From positions 137,383 through 201,382 of the forward strand of contig NZ_JBKBEX010000005.1 in assembly GCF_047303325.1 (NCBI RefSeq): a stretch of DNA of 64,000 bases. Reading direction: 5' to 3'. The translations under genes were made by a program, and so were the position numbers. Below the pieces are notes generated by a model. It was not told where the DNA came from. It ran no database searches and worked only from the letters and a program-made list of their open reading frames with translations. How positions within the stretch are numbered: position 1 is the first letter of the stretch; each line of letters starts with the position of its first letter. Shown here piece after piece: positions 1 through 8,088 of this stretch. The stretch is from Polaromonas sp047303325. GTDB lineage: Bacteria > Pseudomonadota > Gammaproteobacteria > Burkholderiales > Burkholderiaceae_C.

Positions 1-348
1 GTCGGCGTCTCGGTCGCCAGCGTAGCGCTGCGCGGCGAGCCGACCGGCGTGGCGACCTGCTGGAACGCCGATGTGGTGGCCACGGCCAAGCGCGACCTGC
101 AGCCCGGCGACATGCTGGACGGCGAAGGCGGCTATACCGTCTGGGGCAAGCTGCTGCCGGCCGATACCTCCATGAAGATGGGCGGCCTGCCCTTGGGCCT
201 GGCGCACCAGGTCAAGATGGTGCGCGCGGTCAAAAAGGGCCAGAGCCTGAGCTGGGGCGATGTGGCCATGGACACCTCCACGCCCGCGTTCAAAGTGCGG
301 CAGGAAATGGAAGCCATGTTCGCGCCTGCCCTGAAAAAAGCCGCGTAA
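1..348 (+). CDS. SAF-domain oxidoreductase, C-terminal part (cut by window start)
   Basis: The reading frame is open from base 1 and ends in TAA, so only the last 115 residues are present. The visible part resembles the C-terminal SAF-like domain of homoserine-dehydrogenase-like proteins: a stretch on controlled release of substrate (RDLQPGDMLDGEG), then LPLGLAHQVKMVRAVKKGQ, a typical SAF fold ending. Proteins with this tail usually carry an N-terminal NAD(P)-binding domain, which would lie outside the window. The GTG at 49 is internal to the domain and is not a likely start. The gene is followed 92 bases later by another NAD-dependent dehydrogenase in the same direction, which suggests joint use in carbohydrate or hydroxy-acid metabolism. 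The substrate cannot be deduced. Confidence 0.6.
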   Translation, partial: VGVSVASVALRGEPTGVATCWNADVVATAKRDLQPGDMLDGEGGYTVWGKLLPADTSMKMGGLPLGLAHQVKMVRAVKKGQSLSWGDVAMDTSTPAFKVRQEMEAMFAPALKKAA

Positions 349-440
349 AAATACATCTGGAAACGCTGCCTAGAAAGCTCGCTGACAGCCTTCTCGCGCG
401 GCCGGCCTCATGATGGCTGAAAGCCATTGTGAGGACACGA

Positions 441-1337
441 ATGACCACCGCCAGCGACACGCCCCTTCCCCGCATTGCCTTCCTGGGCACGGGCATCATG
501 GGGCTTCCCATGGCCGGGCGGCTTTGCGCAGCCGGCTGCGCGCCGCAGGTATGGAACCGCACGCCGGCCACGGCCGGGCCGCTGGCCGCGCTCGGTGCGT
601 CGGTCCATGCCCGCGCCGCCGCTGCGGTGGCGAACGCCGACATCGTCATCAGCATGCTCGAAAACGGCCCGGTGGTCGAAGAGGTGTTGTTCGCGCAAGG
701 CGTGGCCGCCGCGATGAAGCCGGGGGCCCTGTTTCTCGACATGGCGTCCATCCAGCCGCGCGAAGCGCGCGACCATGCGGCGCGCCTGGGCGCGCTGGGC
801 ATTTCGCACCTCGATGCGCCCGTGTCGGGCGGCCCCGGCGGTGCGGAAACCGGCACACTGGCCATCATGGCCGGCGGCAAGGCGGAAGATTTCGCCAGGG
901 CCTTGCCGGTGCTCAGTCACTTCGGCCGCGCAACCCACGTGGGCCCGCACGGCAGCGGCCAGCTCACCAAGCTGGCCAACCAGATGATTGTGGGCATCAC
1001 GATAGGCGCGGTGGCCGAAGCGCTGCTGTTCACCTCGCGCGGCGGGGCCGACATGGCCAAGGTCAAGGAAGCCATCACCGGCGGCTTTGCCGGCAGCCGC
1101 GTGCTGCAAGTGCACGGCCAGCGCATGCTGGAGCGCGACTTCGCGCCGCGCGCGCGCATGGACATCCAGCTCAAGGACATGCGCAACGCGTTGGCGACCG
1201 CACAGGAGATCGGTTTTGAGGCGCCCATCACGGCGCTGTTCGAGCGGCTTTATGCCGAGGGCGTGGAAAACGGCCTGACGGACCTGGACCAGTCGGCGCT
1301 GTTTGTCGAACTGGCCAGCCGCAACGGCATGAGCTGA
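441..1337 (+). CDS. 3-hydroxyisobutyrate dehydrogenase family NAD(P)-dependent reductase
   Basis: A 298-residue member of the beta-hydroxyacid dehydrogenase family, which includes 3-hydroxyisobutyrate dehydrogenase and tartronate semialdehyde reductase. It has the N-terminal Rossmann motif GTGIMGLPMAGRL, the substrate-binding DAPVSGGPGGAETGTLAIM motif, and the helix with catalytic lysine in GQLTKLANQ. I chose ATG 441 rather than GTG 429 because GAGGA lies five bases before it and the Rossmann strand starts at the usual distance. The exact substrate is not predictable. It follows the SAF-domain gene in the same direction and may be cotranscribed with it. Confidence 0.85.
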   Translation: MTTASDTPLPRIAFLGTGIMGLPMAGRLCAAGCAPQVWNRTPATAGPLAALGASVHARAAAAVANADIVISMLENGPVVEEVLFAQGVAAAMKPGALFLDMASIQPREARDHAARLGALGISHLDAPVSGGPGGAETGTLAIMAGGKAEDFARALPVLSHFGRATHVGPHGSGQLTKLANQMIVGITIGAVAEALLFTSRGGADMAKVKEAITGGFAGSRVLQVHGQRMLERDFAPRARMDIQLKDMRNALATAQEIGFEAPITALFERLYAEGVENGLTDLDQSALFVELASRNGMS

Positions 1338-1342
1338 ATTCC

Positions 1343-2254
1343 TCAGCGGGTCAACAGAGCGCGCAACAGGTAGCCAGCTATGCGGGGATTTTCCTTGATA
1401 CGCCGCATGCTGTAGCCATACCAGTCCTTGCCGTAGGGCACGTAAATGCGGACGGCGTATCCCTCTTTGAGCAGCCGATCACGCAGGCTTTCGTGCACGC
1501 CCAGCAGCATCTGGAACTCAAACGCCGTCGGGGGCACCTGCCGGTGGCGCGCCAGTGCGGTCACCTCGTCGACGAGTTCTTCGTCATGCGTCGCGACGCC
1601 AACAAAGGTGCCACCGTCGAAGCAAGACGCGACATGCCGCAGAAAGTGCGGATTGATCGCGCGCCGGTCGCGCCAGGCATTCTTCACAAGATGTTCGCGA
1701 TCCTCGACATAAATTCCTTTGCAGATACGCAGGTTTTCATGCGCACCGAGCAAGGAAGCGATGTCCGCGTCGGTGCGCTTGAGGTAGGCCTGCAACACGA
1801 GTCCGGCATTGCCGTATCCGCGGCTCTTCAAGCGCAGCAGCAGATCGATTTCACGCTGCGTGCAGCTCGCATCCTCCATATCCATGCGCACAAAGATTGA
1901 ATAAGCCTTGGCGGCATCAAGCAGGCACTCGAACTTGCGCTCGCAGTGCGCTTCATCGAGCAACAGGCCAAGTGCAGTGGGCTTCACCGAGATATTGGCG
2001 CGCAAGCCCTCACGCGCAATCGCTTCGAGCACGTTGAGGTATTCACGGGTCGTAGCGTCGGCTTGAGGCAGTGATTCGGTGGTTTCACCAAGGACGTCGA
2101 CCGTCGCGGCAAAGCCGGCGGCATTGAGCGCGGCAACGCGCTCAATTGCATCAGCCACAGTGTCACCGGCGATATAACGGCGTGAGATTTTACGAACCAG
2201 CGCGCGCGGCGCCAGGGCAACGGCCGAAGCCATCAAGGTATTGAACAGGGACAT
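1343..2254 (-). CDS. Proline dehydrogenase, monofunctional
   Basis: A 303-residue FAD-dependent proline dehydrogenase that would oxidise proline to pyrroline-5-carboxylate. Visible family features are the beta/alpha-barrel strands NISVKPTALGL, IFVRMDMEDA, NAGLVLQAYLKRT and the substrate-binding C-terminal segment RIYVPYGKDWYGYSMRRIKENP, with the paired arginines expected to hold the proline carboxylate. The ATG at 2254 has GGAAA a few bases upstream and starts the conserved N-terminal helix; a longer frame to 2374 has no family similarity. The length matches stand-alone enzymes of the PutB/FadM type. No pyrroline-5-carboxylate dehydrogenase is adjacent. It converges with the dehydrogenase ending at 1337, only five bases away. 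Confidence 0.9.
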   Translation of the reverse strand: MSLFNTLMASAVALAPRALVRKISRRYIAGDTVADAIERVAALNAAGFAATVDVLGETTESLPQADATTREYLNVLEAIAREGLRANISVKPTALGLLLDEAHCERKFECLLDAAKAYSIFVRMDMEDASCTQREIDLLLRLKSRGYGNAGLVLQAYLKRTDADIASLLGAHENLRICKGIYVEDREHLVKNAWRDRRAINPHFLRHVASCFDGGTFVGVATHDEELVDEVTALARHRQVPPTAFEFQMLLGVHESLRDRLLKEGYAVRIYVPYGKDWYGYSMRRIKENPRIAGYLLRALLTR

Positions 2255-2579
2255 GACAGTTTCCAAAGAAATGAAATGGACAAGACCGCGGGCACGACGT
2301 GTATCGTCGTCAATCGAAAGGGCGGTCGTGATCGAGCACACCGGCCGGGAAGCTATCCAGCGGGATGCGGGCAATACTTCTGCGGTACGTCAGGACAAAT
2401 GCCCGGGCGCAGGCAGAAGCAAGATTTCAGTTCTTTGAAAGAGGGGGCCAGGCGGCTGCGTACATGTCTATGCTTTTTGGAGGGGCACCGGACTGCCGGC
2501 ACCGCCATCGCATCATAGCGTCTGGGCGGTCGCACTTGCCGGCCCGGGCGCGGCCCGGGTACGCGACGCGGAAAAGAGA
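2255..2579. other. Intergenic region upstream of proline dehydrogenase
   Basis: About 325 bases without a credible gene. Reading frames on both strands here are short, basic and arginine/cysteine-rich, typical of noncoding GC-rich DNA. It must hold the promoter of the minus-strand proline dehydrogenase, but I see no convincing -35/-10 pair; TATGAT at 2512-2517 (minus strand) is a possible -10 but lacks a good -35. Confidence 0.4.
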
Positions 2580-2616
2580 AAGCCGCTGCGGACAATGCCT
2601 GCAGCGGCTTTTTTTG
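2580..2616 (-). terminator. Intrinsic terminator after the DEAD-box helicase gene
   Basis: Ten-base perfect stem (AAGCCGCTGC paired with GCAGCGGCTT) around an 11-base loop, located 26 bases beyond the helicase stop. On the minus strand it is followed by a pyrimidine-rich TTTCTCTTTTC run; on the plus strand by seven T, so it can work in both directions. Confidence 0.75.
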
Positions 2617-2641
2617 TTTGCCGTAGTAACGACGCTAAAGA

Positions 2642-4531
2642 TCAGTCGCGCACGGGCTTGGAGAACTTGCCGCTCTTCTTGGCCGCATCGCGGGGCACAA
2701 AGACCTTGCCGGCAGGCTTGGCAAAACCAGGCTTGCGGTTGGCGAAGTCGGGGCGCGGCGCGAAGCCTTCGTTGCGCGCGCCGAAATTGCGGTCATCGCG
2801 CTGGGCGAAGCCGGCGTTGTGGCCGCCGCCGAAGCCGCGGTCGTCCTGGCGGCGCGGGCCGCGGTCGTTGAAGCCGGAGCGGTCGGCATAGCCGTTGCCT
2901 TGCGGTGCGGGAGGACGGCCCTGGAAGGAGCCGCGGTCGTCGCGCTCTGGGCGATTGTTGCCAAAGCCGGCAAAGCCGCCATTGCTGAAGCCACCCGCCG
3001 GCTTGCGGCCGGCAAAGCCGCCGCGATCACCGCCGCCCCCGAAGCCGCGGCCGCCACGGTCACCGCCGAAGTTGCCGCGCGGGCGCTCGGAGGTGGGGGC
3101 GAAACGCTGCTGCGGCTCCAGGCCGGCGATCACGCTGGGCTTGAGGTTCTGCTGCATGTAGTGCTCGATGTCCTGGATCTTGCGGCGGTCGCGGAACTCG
3201 GCGATCGTGACGGCCTTACCTTCGCGGCCGGCACGACCGGTGCGGCCGATACGGTGCACATAGTCTTCGGCCTTCATGGGCAGGCCATAGTTGATCACGT
3301 GAGTGATGGTGGGCACGTCCAGGCCGCGGGCGGCCACGTCGGTCGCCACCAGTACCTGCACGCGGCCGTCGCGGAAAGCCATCAGGCGGCGGTTGCGCAG
3401 GCCCTGGCTCAGCGCGCCGTGCAGCGCCACGGCGCTGAAGCCTTCCTGGACCAGGTCGTTGGCCAGGCCGTCGCACTCAACCTGGGTGCTCGCAAACACG
3501 ATGGCCTGGTTGATGGTGGTGTCGCGCAGCAGGTGGTCCAGCAGCTTGCGCTTGTGGGTCATGTTGTCGGCCCACAGCAGCGATTGCGTGATGGAGGTGT
3601 GCTTTTCGTGCGGCGAGTCGATCTCGACGCGTTGCGGCGTGCGCATGACGCGGGTGGCCAGCTGCATGATGCGGGGCGCGAAGGTGGCGCTGAACATCAT
3701 GGTCTGCTTGCGTTCTATCGTGAGCTGGTTGACTTCCGTCAAGTCGTCGGCAAAACCGAGGTCCAGCATGCGGTCGGCTTCGTCGACGACGAGGAACTGC
3801 ACCTGGTCCAGTTTGATCTGCATGCTGCGCTGCAGGTCGAGCAGGCGGCCGGGCGTGGCGACCACGAGGTTGGCGTTCTGCAGCTTGGCGATTTGCAGCT
3901 GGTAAGGGATGCCGCCAACGACGTTGGCGATGCGCAGGCCGCGGCAATGGCGCACCAGGTCGATCGCGTCGGCGCAGACCTGCTGGGCCAGCTCGCGCGT
4001 GGGGCACAGGATCAGCGCGCCGGGCGTGGCGGCCTTGAAGTTGCGGGGGCTGGTCGGGTCCTTGCGCTTGGGCTTTTTCAGCGGCGCTTCGCCGCGGGCG
4101 ACAGCTTCAGCGCTCAGGCGTTCGAATTCGGCGCGCTCAAAGCGCTCGGCTTCTTCCTGCTGCTTGAGCAGGGTGTGCAGCACGGGCAGCAGGAAAGCGG
4201 CGGTCTTGCCGCTGCCGGTCTGGCTGGAGACCAGCAGGTCGGTGAACTTGGCGGCCTTGGGATCGGCATCCAGGGCCTGCATGGCCTTGGGGATGGTTGC
4301 CATCTGCACGGCGGTGGGCTTGGTAAAGCCCATGTCGGCGACGGCCTGCAGCAGTTCCTTGGCCAGGCCAAGCGCTACAAAACCGTTGGGCTCGGCCACG
4401 ACTGCATCGAGCGAAGTGGAGGCCTCAGGCGCATCGGAAAAATCCGGAACAGCGTTGAAAGCGGCGTCGTTGTTGTCGTTGGCAATGGCTTCAGGCAAAA
4501 AGTCGCCACGAGCCTCAAAAGAGTCAGTCAT
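2642..4531 (-). CDS. DEAD-box ATP-dependent RNA helicase, RhlE-like
   Basis: A 629-residue RNA helicase acting on structured RNA in the cytoplasm (ribosome assembly or mRNA remodelling). All motifs are present in order: Q motif GFTKPTAVQ, Walker A SQTGSGKT, PTRELA, ATPGR, Walker B VDEADRMLD, SAT, then domain 2 with ATDVAARGLD and HRIGRTGR. An insertion rich in charged residues (about 125-165) separates the first motifs. The last 150 residues are Gly/Arg/Phe repeats (RGG and FGG types), a low-complexity RNA-binding tail. Start ATG 4531 has GAGA upstream; a GTG start 12 bases earlier is also possible. The long leader in front suggests post-transcriptional control as in cold-shock helicases. Paralogue assignment within RhlE/DbpA/DeaD is uncertain. 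Confidence 0.92.
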   Translation of the reverse strand: MTDSFEARGDFLPEAIANDNNDAAFNAVPDFSDAPEASTSLDAVVAEPNGFVALGLAKELLQAVADMGFTKPTAVQMATIPKAMQALDADPKAAKFTDLLVSSQTGSGKTAAFLLPVLHTLLKQQEEAERFERAEFERLSAEAVARGEAPLKKPKRKDPTSPRNFKAATPGALILCPTRELAQQVCADAIDLVRHCRGLRIANVVGGIPYQLQIAKLQNANLVVATPGRLLDLQRSMQIKLDQVQFLVVDEADRMLDLGFADDLTEVNQLTIERKQTMMFSATFAPRIMQLATRVMRTPQRVEIDSPHEKHTSITQSLLWADNMTHKRKLLDHLLRDTTINQAIVFASTQVECDGLANDLVQEGFSAVALHGALSQGLRNRRLMAFRDGRVQVLVATDVAARGLDVPTITHVINYGLPMKAEDYVHRIGRTGRAGREGKAVTIAEFRDRRKIQDIEHYMQQNLKPSVIAGLEPQQRFAPTSERPRGNFGGDRGGRGFGGGGDRGGFAGRKPAGGFSNGGFAGFGNNRPERDDRGSFQGRPPAPQGNGYADRSGFNDRGPRRQDDRGFGGGHNAGFAQRDDRNFGARNEGFAPRPDFANRKPGFAKPAGKVFVPRDAAKKSGKFSKPVRD

Positions 4532-4790
4532 GTGTTTTCTCACTAATCACCTGTTCGCAGCGCTTTTGGCGAGGGAACAGGAAACTTCACCTCCCGCGAT
4601 GCGGAAGGCTTCGTTCATGGTTAATAAAACATCAACCATCAAACGAATATGCAGCCCGGGCGGCAAACTTGACGCTGTGCCCGAAGCGGTGACTCCGTTG
4701 TTGGAGTCCAAAAGTGTGAGGTAGATGTACAAATGCAGCGCACCCTGTGCAACCGCAAGCCCACGATTATAGCGTGCTTTACGGGTTTCT
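4532..4790 (-). promoter_or_regulatory. Promoter and about 225-base leader of the RNA helicase gene
   Basis: The minus strand carries a perfect TATAAT at 4766-4771 preceded by a weak -35 (TGGTAG with 17-base spacing). Transcription from near 4758 would give a leader of about 225 bases before the helicase ATG. A 61-codon open frame inside it (4547-4732) has no coding character. The whole 352-base gap up to oligoribonuclease contains no other feature. Confidence 0.5.
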
Positions 4791-4883
4791 ACCAGCTACT
4801 TGCTGATTAACGGCCGTCAAGGCTCTCAATCGCTCTCATTTCAGGAGCAGCCTATCCATGTGCTGCTTCAGCAATCCCGCAAA

Positions 4884-5447
4884 TCACTTCAGGAAGTGTT
4901 CCCGGTAGTGTTCCAGTTCGTCGATGGATTCATGCACATCGGCCAGCGCCGTATGGCTTTGGCGCTTTTTGAAGGCGCTGTAGACTTCGGGCCGCCAGCG
5001 CTTGGCGAGCTCCTTGAAGGTGCTGACGTCGACGTTGCGGTAGTGCAGGAAAGCCTCCAGCTTGGGCATGTACTTCACCAGGAAACGCCTGTCCTGGCTG
5101 ATGGTGTTGCCGCACAGGGGCGAACTGCCCTTGGGCACGTACTGGGCCAGGAAGGCCAGTATCTGCGCCTCGGCGTCGGCCTCATCCACGGTGCTGGCCT
5201 TGACTTTGTCGATCAGGCCGCTGCGGCCGTGGGTGCCCTTGTTCCAGGCATCCATCTGGTCCAGCAATTCGTCGCTCTGGTGGATCGCCAGGACCGGGCC
5301 TTCGATGCGCGGTGTGAGCTGCGGGCCGGTCACGATCACGGCGATTTCAATGAGGCGCTCTTTTTCCGGGTCCAGCCCGGTCATTTCGCAGTCCAGCCAG
5401 ACGAGGTTCTGGTCTGATTTTTTGAGTGTGGTTTCAATTTCGGGCAT
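4884..5447 (-). CDS. orn: Oligoribonuclease
   Basis: A 187-residue DEDDh 3'-5' exoribonuclease that degrades 2-5 nucleotide RNAs and pGpG. The first metal-binding motif is LVWLDCEMTGLDP (Asp19, Glu21), the second region is SPLCGNTISQDRRFL, and the third is HTALADVHESIDEL with the catalytic His and Asp. Length equals the family norm (about 180). It is divergent from the M48 protease gene, with 35 bases between start codons, so the two promoters must overlap the coding ends. The helicase gene lies downstream in the same direction but has its own promoter. Confidence 0.96.
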   Translation of the reverse strand: MPEIETTLKKSDQNLVWLDCEMTGLDPEKERLIEIAVIVTGPQLTPRIEGPVLAIHQSDELLDQMDAWNKGTHGRSGLIDKVKASTVDEADAEAQILAFLAQYVPKGSSPLCGNTISQDRRFLVKYMPKLEAFLHYRNVDVSTFKELAKRWRPEVYSAFKKRQSHTALADVHESIDELEHYREHFLK

Positions 5448-5482
5448 GCCGAGATTCTCGCTGATCGCCTAAACTGCCCGCT

Positions 5483-6772
5483 ATGACCGACTATTCGCTT
5501 GTTTTCACCGGGGTATTCTCGGCTTTGCTGGTACTGGGCCTGCTCACGAAGTTTTACCTGGCTTCGCGGCAGATCCGCCACGTGGCGCGCCACCGCGATG
5601 CCGTGCCCGCGGCCTTTGCCGGCACCATCTCGCTCGAAGCTCACCAGAAAGCGGCCGACTACACCATCACCAAGGCGCGCTTCGGCCTGCTGGAGACGGC
5701 CTTCGCCTCCGCCGTGCTGCTGGGCTGGACCCTGCTGGGCGGAATCGACACCCTGAACCAGGCACTGGCCGGCTCCGGCCTGGCAGCCTGGGGCGCGCTG
5801 GCGCCGCAACTGGCCCTGCTGGCCGCTTTCGGCCTCATCAGCGGCCTGCTGGACCTGCCTTTTACCCTCTACAGCACCTTTCGCATCGAGGAGCGTTTCG
5901 GCTTCAACAAAATGACTTTCAAGCTCTGGCTGACCGACCTCGTGAAATCCACGCTGGTGGGCCTGGTCATAGGCCTGCCTATCGTGGCGCTGATCCTGTG
6001 GCTGATGGGCAGCGCGGGCCGCCTGTGGTGGCTCTGGGCCTGGGGCGCCTGGATGGGCTTTAACCTGCTGGTGCTGGTGCTCTACCCCACCGTGATCGCG
6101 CCGCTGTTCAACAAGTTCAAGCCGCTGGAAGACGAAGCACTGAAGGCGCGCGTCACGGCCCTGATGCAGCGCTGTGGTTTCGCGGCCAAGGGCCTGTTCG
6201 TGATGGACGGCAGCAAGCGCTCGGCCCATGCCAACGCCTACTTCACGGGTTTCGGCGCGGCCAAGCGCGTGGTGTTTTACGACACCTTGCTCAAGCAGCT
6301 GAGCCCCGGTGAGGTCGACGCCGTGCTCGCGCATGAGCTGGGCCATTTCAAGCACAAGCACATCATCAAGCGCATCGTCTCGATGTTCGCCATGAGCCTG
6401 GCCGGCTTCGCACTGCTGGGCTGGCTGTCGTCCCAGGTGTGGTTCTACACAGGCCTGGGGGTACGCCCCAACCTGAATGGCGCCAACGACGCGCTGGCCC
6501 TGCTGCTGTTCCTGCTGGTGGTGCCGCTTTTCAGTTTTTTCATCTCCCCGGTGTTCGCCCAGTTCTCGCGCAAGCACGAATTCGAGGCCGACGCCTACGC
6601 CGTGGCCCAGACCGATGGCAGGGATTTGCAAAGCGCGCTGCTCAAGCTCTACAAGGACAACGCCAGCACACTGACACCCGACCCGGTGTTCGTGAAGTTC
6701 TACTACTCGCACCCTCCCGCCTCCGAGCGGCTGGGCCGCATGACCCCTTCCCTTGAAAGTGCCGCGACATGA
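5483..6772 (+). CDS. M48 family zinc metalloprotease (Ste24/CaaX type), membrane
   Basis: A 429-residue integral membrane protease of the Ste24 endopeptidase type. The zinc motif HELGH lies near residue 284 in AVLAHELGHFKHKH, and the third ligand is in KHEFEADAYA. Several hydrophobic segments surround the catalytic core, including two between the zinc motif and the third ligand, as in Ste24. Bacterial members probably act in envelope protein quality control since prenylation is absent. The start codon lies only eight bases after a TAAACT box (5470-5475), so the mRNA may be nearly leaderless. It heads a run of three overlapping genes with the dehydratase and rsgA. Confidence 0.9.
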   Translation: MTDYSLVFTGVFSALLVLGLLTKFYLASRQIRHVARHRDAVPAAFAGTISLEAHQKAADYTITKARFGLLETAFASAVLLGWTLLGGIDTLNQALAGSGLAAWGALAPQLALLAAFGLISGLLDLPFTLYSTFRIEERFGFNKMTFKLWLTDLVKSTLVGLVIGLPIVALILWLMGSAGRLWWLWAWGAWMGFNLLVLVLYPTVIAPLFNKFKPLEDEALKARVTALMQRCGFAAKGLFVMDGSKRSAHANAYFTGFGAAKRVVFYDTLLKQLSPGEVDAVLAHELGHFKHKHIIKRIVSMFAMSLAGFALLGWLSSQVWFYTGLGVRPNLNGANDALALLLFLLVVPLFSFFISPVFAQFSRKHEFEADAYAVAQTDGRDLQSALLKLYKDNASTLTPDPVFVKFYYSHPPASERLGRMTPSLESAAT

Positions 6773-7089
6773 GCAACCCCATCCACCAGAACCGGCGAGC
6801 CCTGAGCGCCACCGAAATCGTCACGCAGCTGAGCAAACTCAACGGCGATCAGGCGCTGGGCTGGCGCCTGATCGACGGCTCACTGGAAAAAACCTACAGC
6901 TTCAAGAATTACTACGAGACCATTGCCTTCGTGAACGCGCTGGCCTTCATCGCCAACGCCGAAGACCATCATCCCGACCTCGCGGTGAGCTACGGCAAAT
7001 GCACGGTGCGCTTCAACACGCATGATGTGGACGGCATCTCCGTCAGCGACTTCTTCTGCGCGTCCAAGGCAGACGCCTTGCTCGCTTGA
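6769..7089 (+). CDS. Pterin-4a-carbinolamine dehydratase
   Basis: A 106-residue protein of the PCD/DCoH (PhhB) family, which dehydrates 4a-hydroxytetrahydrobiopterin formed by aromatic amino acid hydroxylases. The active-site motif EDHHPDL (residues 65-71) is intact, followed by the conserved strand VRFNTHDVDGIS. The start overlaps the protease stop by four bases (ATGA), indicating translational coupling. No phenylalanine hydroxylase gene is nearby, so its physiological pterin role here is not set by context. Confidence 0.92.
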   Translation: MSNPIHQNRRALSATEIVTQLSKLNGDQALGWRLIDGSLEKTYSFKNYYETIAFVNALAFIANAEDHHPDLAVSYGKCTVRFNTHDVDGISVSDFFCASKADALLA

Positions 7090-8069
7090 GCAAACCCCGG
7101 CGCCCCGCCGCGGCCCCCATCGCGGGAACGCAGCCGGGGCTGGTGGTGGCCGGTTTCGGCCGCCATGTGCTGGTGGAAACCGAAACCGGCGAGCGACTGA
7201 TCTGCCACCCGCGCGGCAAAAAAAGCCAGGCCGTGGTCGGCGACCGCATCCGCTGGCTGGCTTCGGAGGACGAGGGCACCATCGAGAAGATCGAGGAGCG
7301 CCGCAACCTGTTTTACCGGCAGGACGAGATGCGCACCAAGTCCTTCGCGGCCAACCTGGACCAGGTGCTGATTCTGATCGCCGCCGAGCCTGAATTTTCG
7401 GAAAGCCAGCTGACCCGTGCGCTGATCGCCGCCGAAGCCGAAGGCATCACCCCCGTCATCGCGCTGAACAAAAGCGACCTGGGCGAGCCTTTCACGCGTG
7501 CCTGGGCGAAGCTGGCGCCCTACCGCACCATGGGCTACCGCATGCTCTCGCTGGCGATCAAGCCCAAGGTCGAAGCCTCAAGGCCGGCGAATACCCAGGC
7601 CGCGGAACTGCATGAACTGGTCGAGCTGCTGCGCGGCAAAAAAACCCTGGTGCTGGGCCCCTCGGGCGCCGGAAAAAGCAGCCTGACCAACCTGCTGGTG
7701 CCCGATGCGCGCGTGCTGACGGCGGAGATCTCGCAGGCGCTGAATTCGGGCAAGCACACCACCACCAGCACCACGCTTTACTGGGTGGACACCGGGGACG
7801 GCAACACGCGTGCCACGGCGCTGATCGACTCGCCGGGTTTCCAGGAATTCGGCCTGCACCACATCGAGCCCATGCGCCTGGCCGGCTACATGCCCGACCT
7901 CAAGATCCATGCGCAGGACTGCAAGTTTTATAACTGCACCCATCTGCATGAACCCGGCTGCGGCGTGATCGCCGAGGTCAATGCGACCGATCACCCCAGC
8001 AGCATCAGCGCCAACCGCTACCGGCTGTACAGCGAGCTGTTCGCGGAACTGTCGCAGAGCCGTTATTGA
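7086..8069 (+). CDS. rsgA: Ribosome small subunit-dependent GTPase A
   Basis: A 327-residue circularly permuted GTPase that helps maturation of the 30S subunit. An OB-fold domain precedes the GTPase, whose motifs appear in permuted order: G4 NKSD (about residue 128), then G1 GPSGAGKSSLTN (about 190), then G3 DSPGF. The C-terminal zinc knuckle is visible in CKFYNCTHLHEPGC. The start appears to be TTG at 7086, overlapping the preceding TGA by three bases; no later ATG would preserve the OB fold. The TTG start fits low, coupled expression. Confidence 0.94.
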   Translation: MSKPRRPAAAPIAGTQPGLVVAGFGRHVLVETETGERLICHPRGKKSQAVVGDRIRWLASEDEGTIEKIEERRNLFYRQDEMRTKSFAANLDQVLILIAAEPEFSESQLTRALIAAEAEGITPVIALNKSDLGEPFTRAWAKLAPYRTMGYRMLSLAIKPKVEASRPANTQAAELHELVELLRGKKTLVLGPSGAGKSSLTNLLVPDARVLTAEISQALNSGKHTTTSTTLYWVDTGDGNTRATALIDSPGFQEFGLHHIEPMRLAGYMPDLKIHAQDCKFYNCTHLHEPGCGVIAEVNATDHPSSISANRYRLYSELFAELSQSRY

Positions 8070-8088
8070 GGCGTTTGGGTGGCCGGGT

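Noticed and set aside
4547..4732. A 61-codon minus-strand frame in the RNA helicase leader
   Set aside because: No good ribosome site, no similarity, and it overlaps the expected untranslated leader; a leader peptide cannot be excluded but is not supported.
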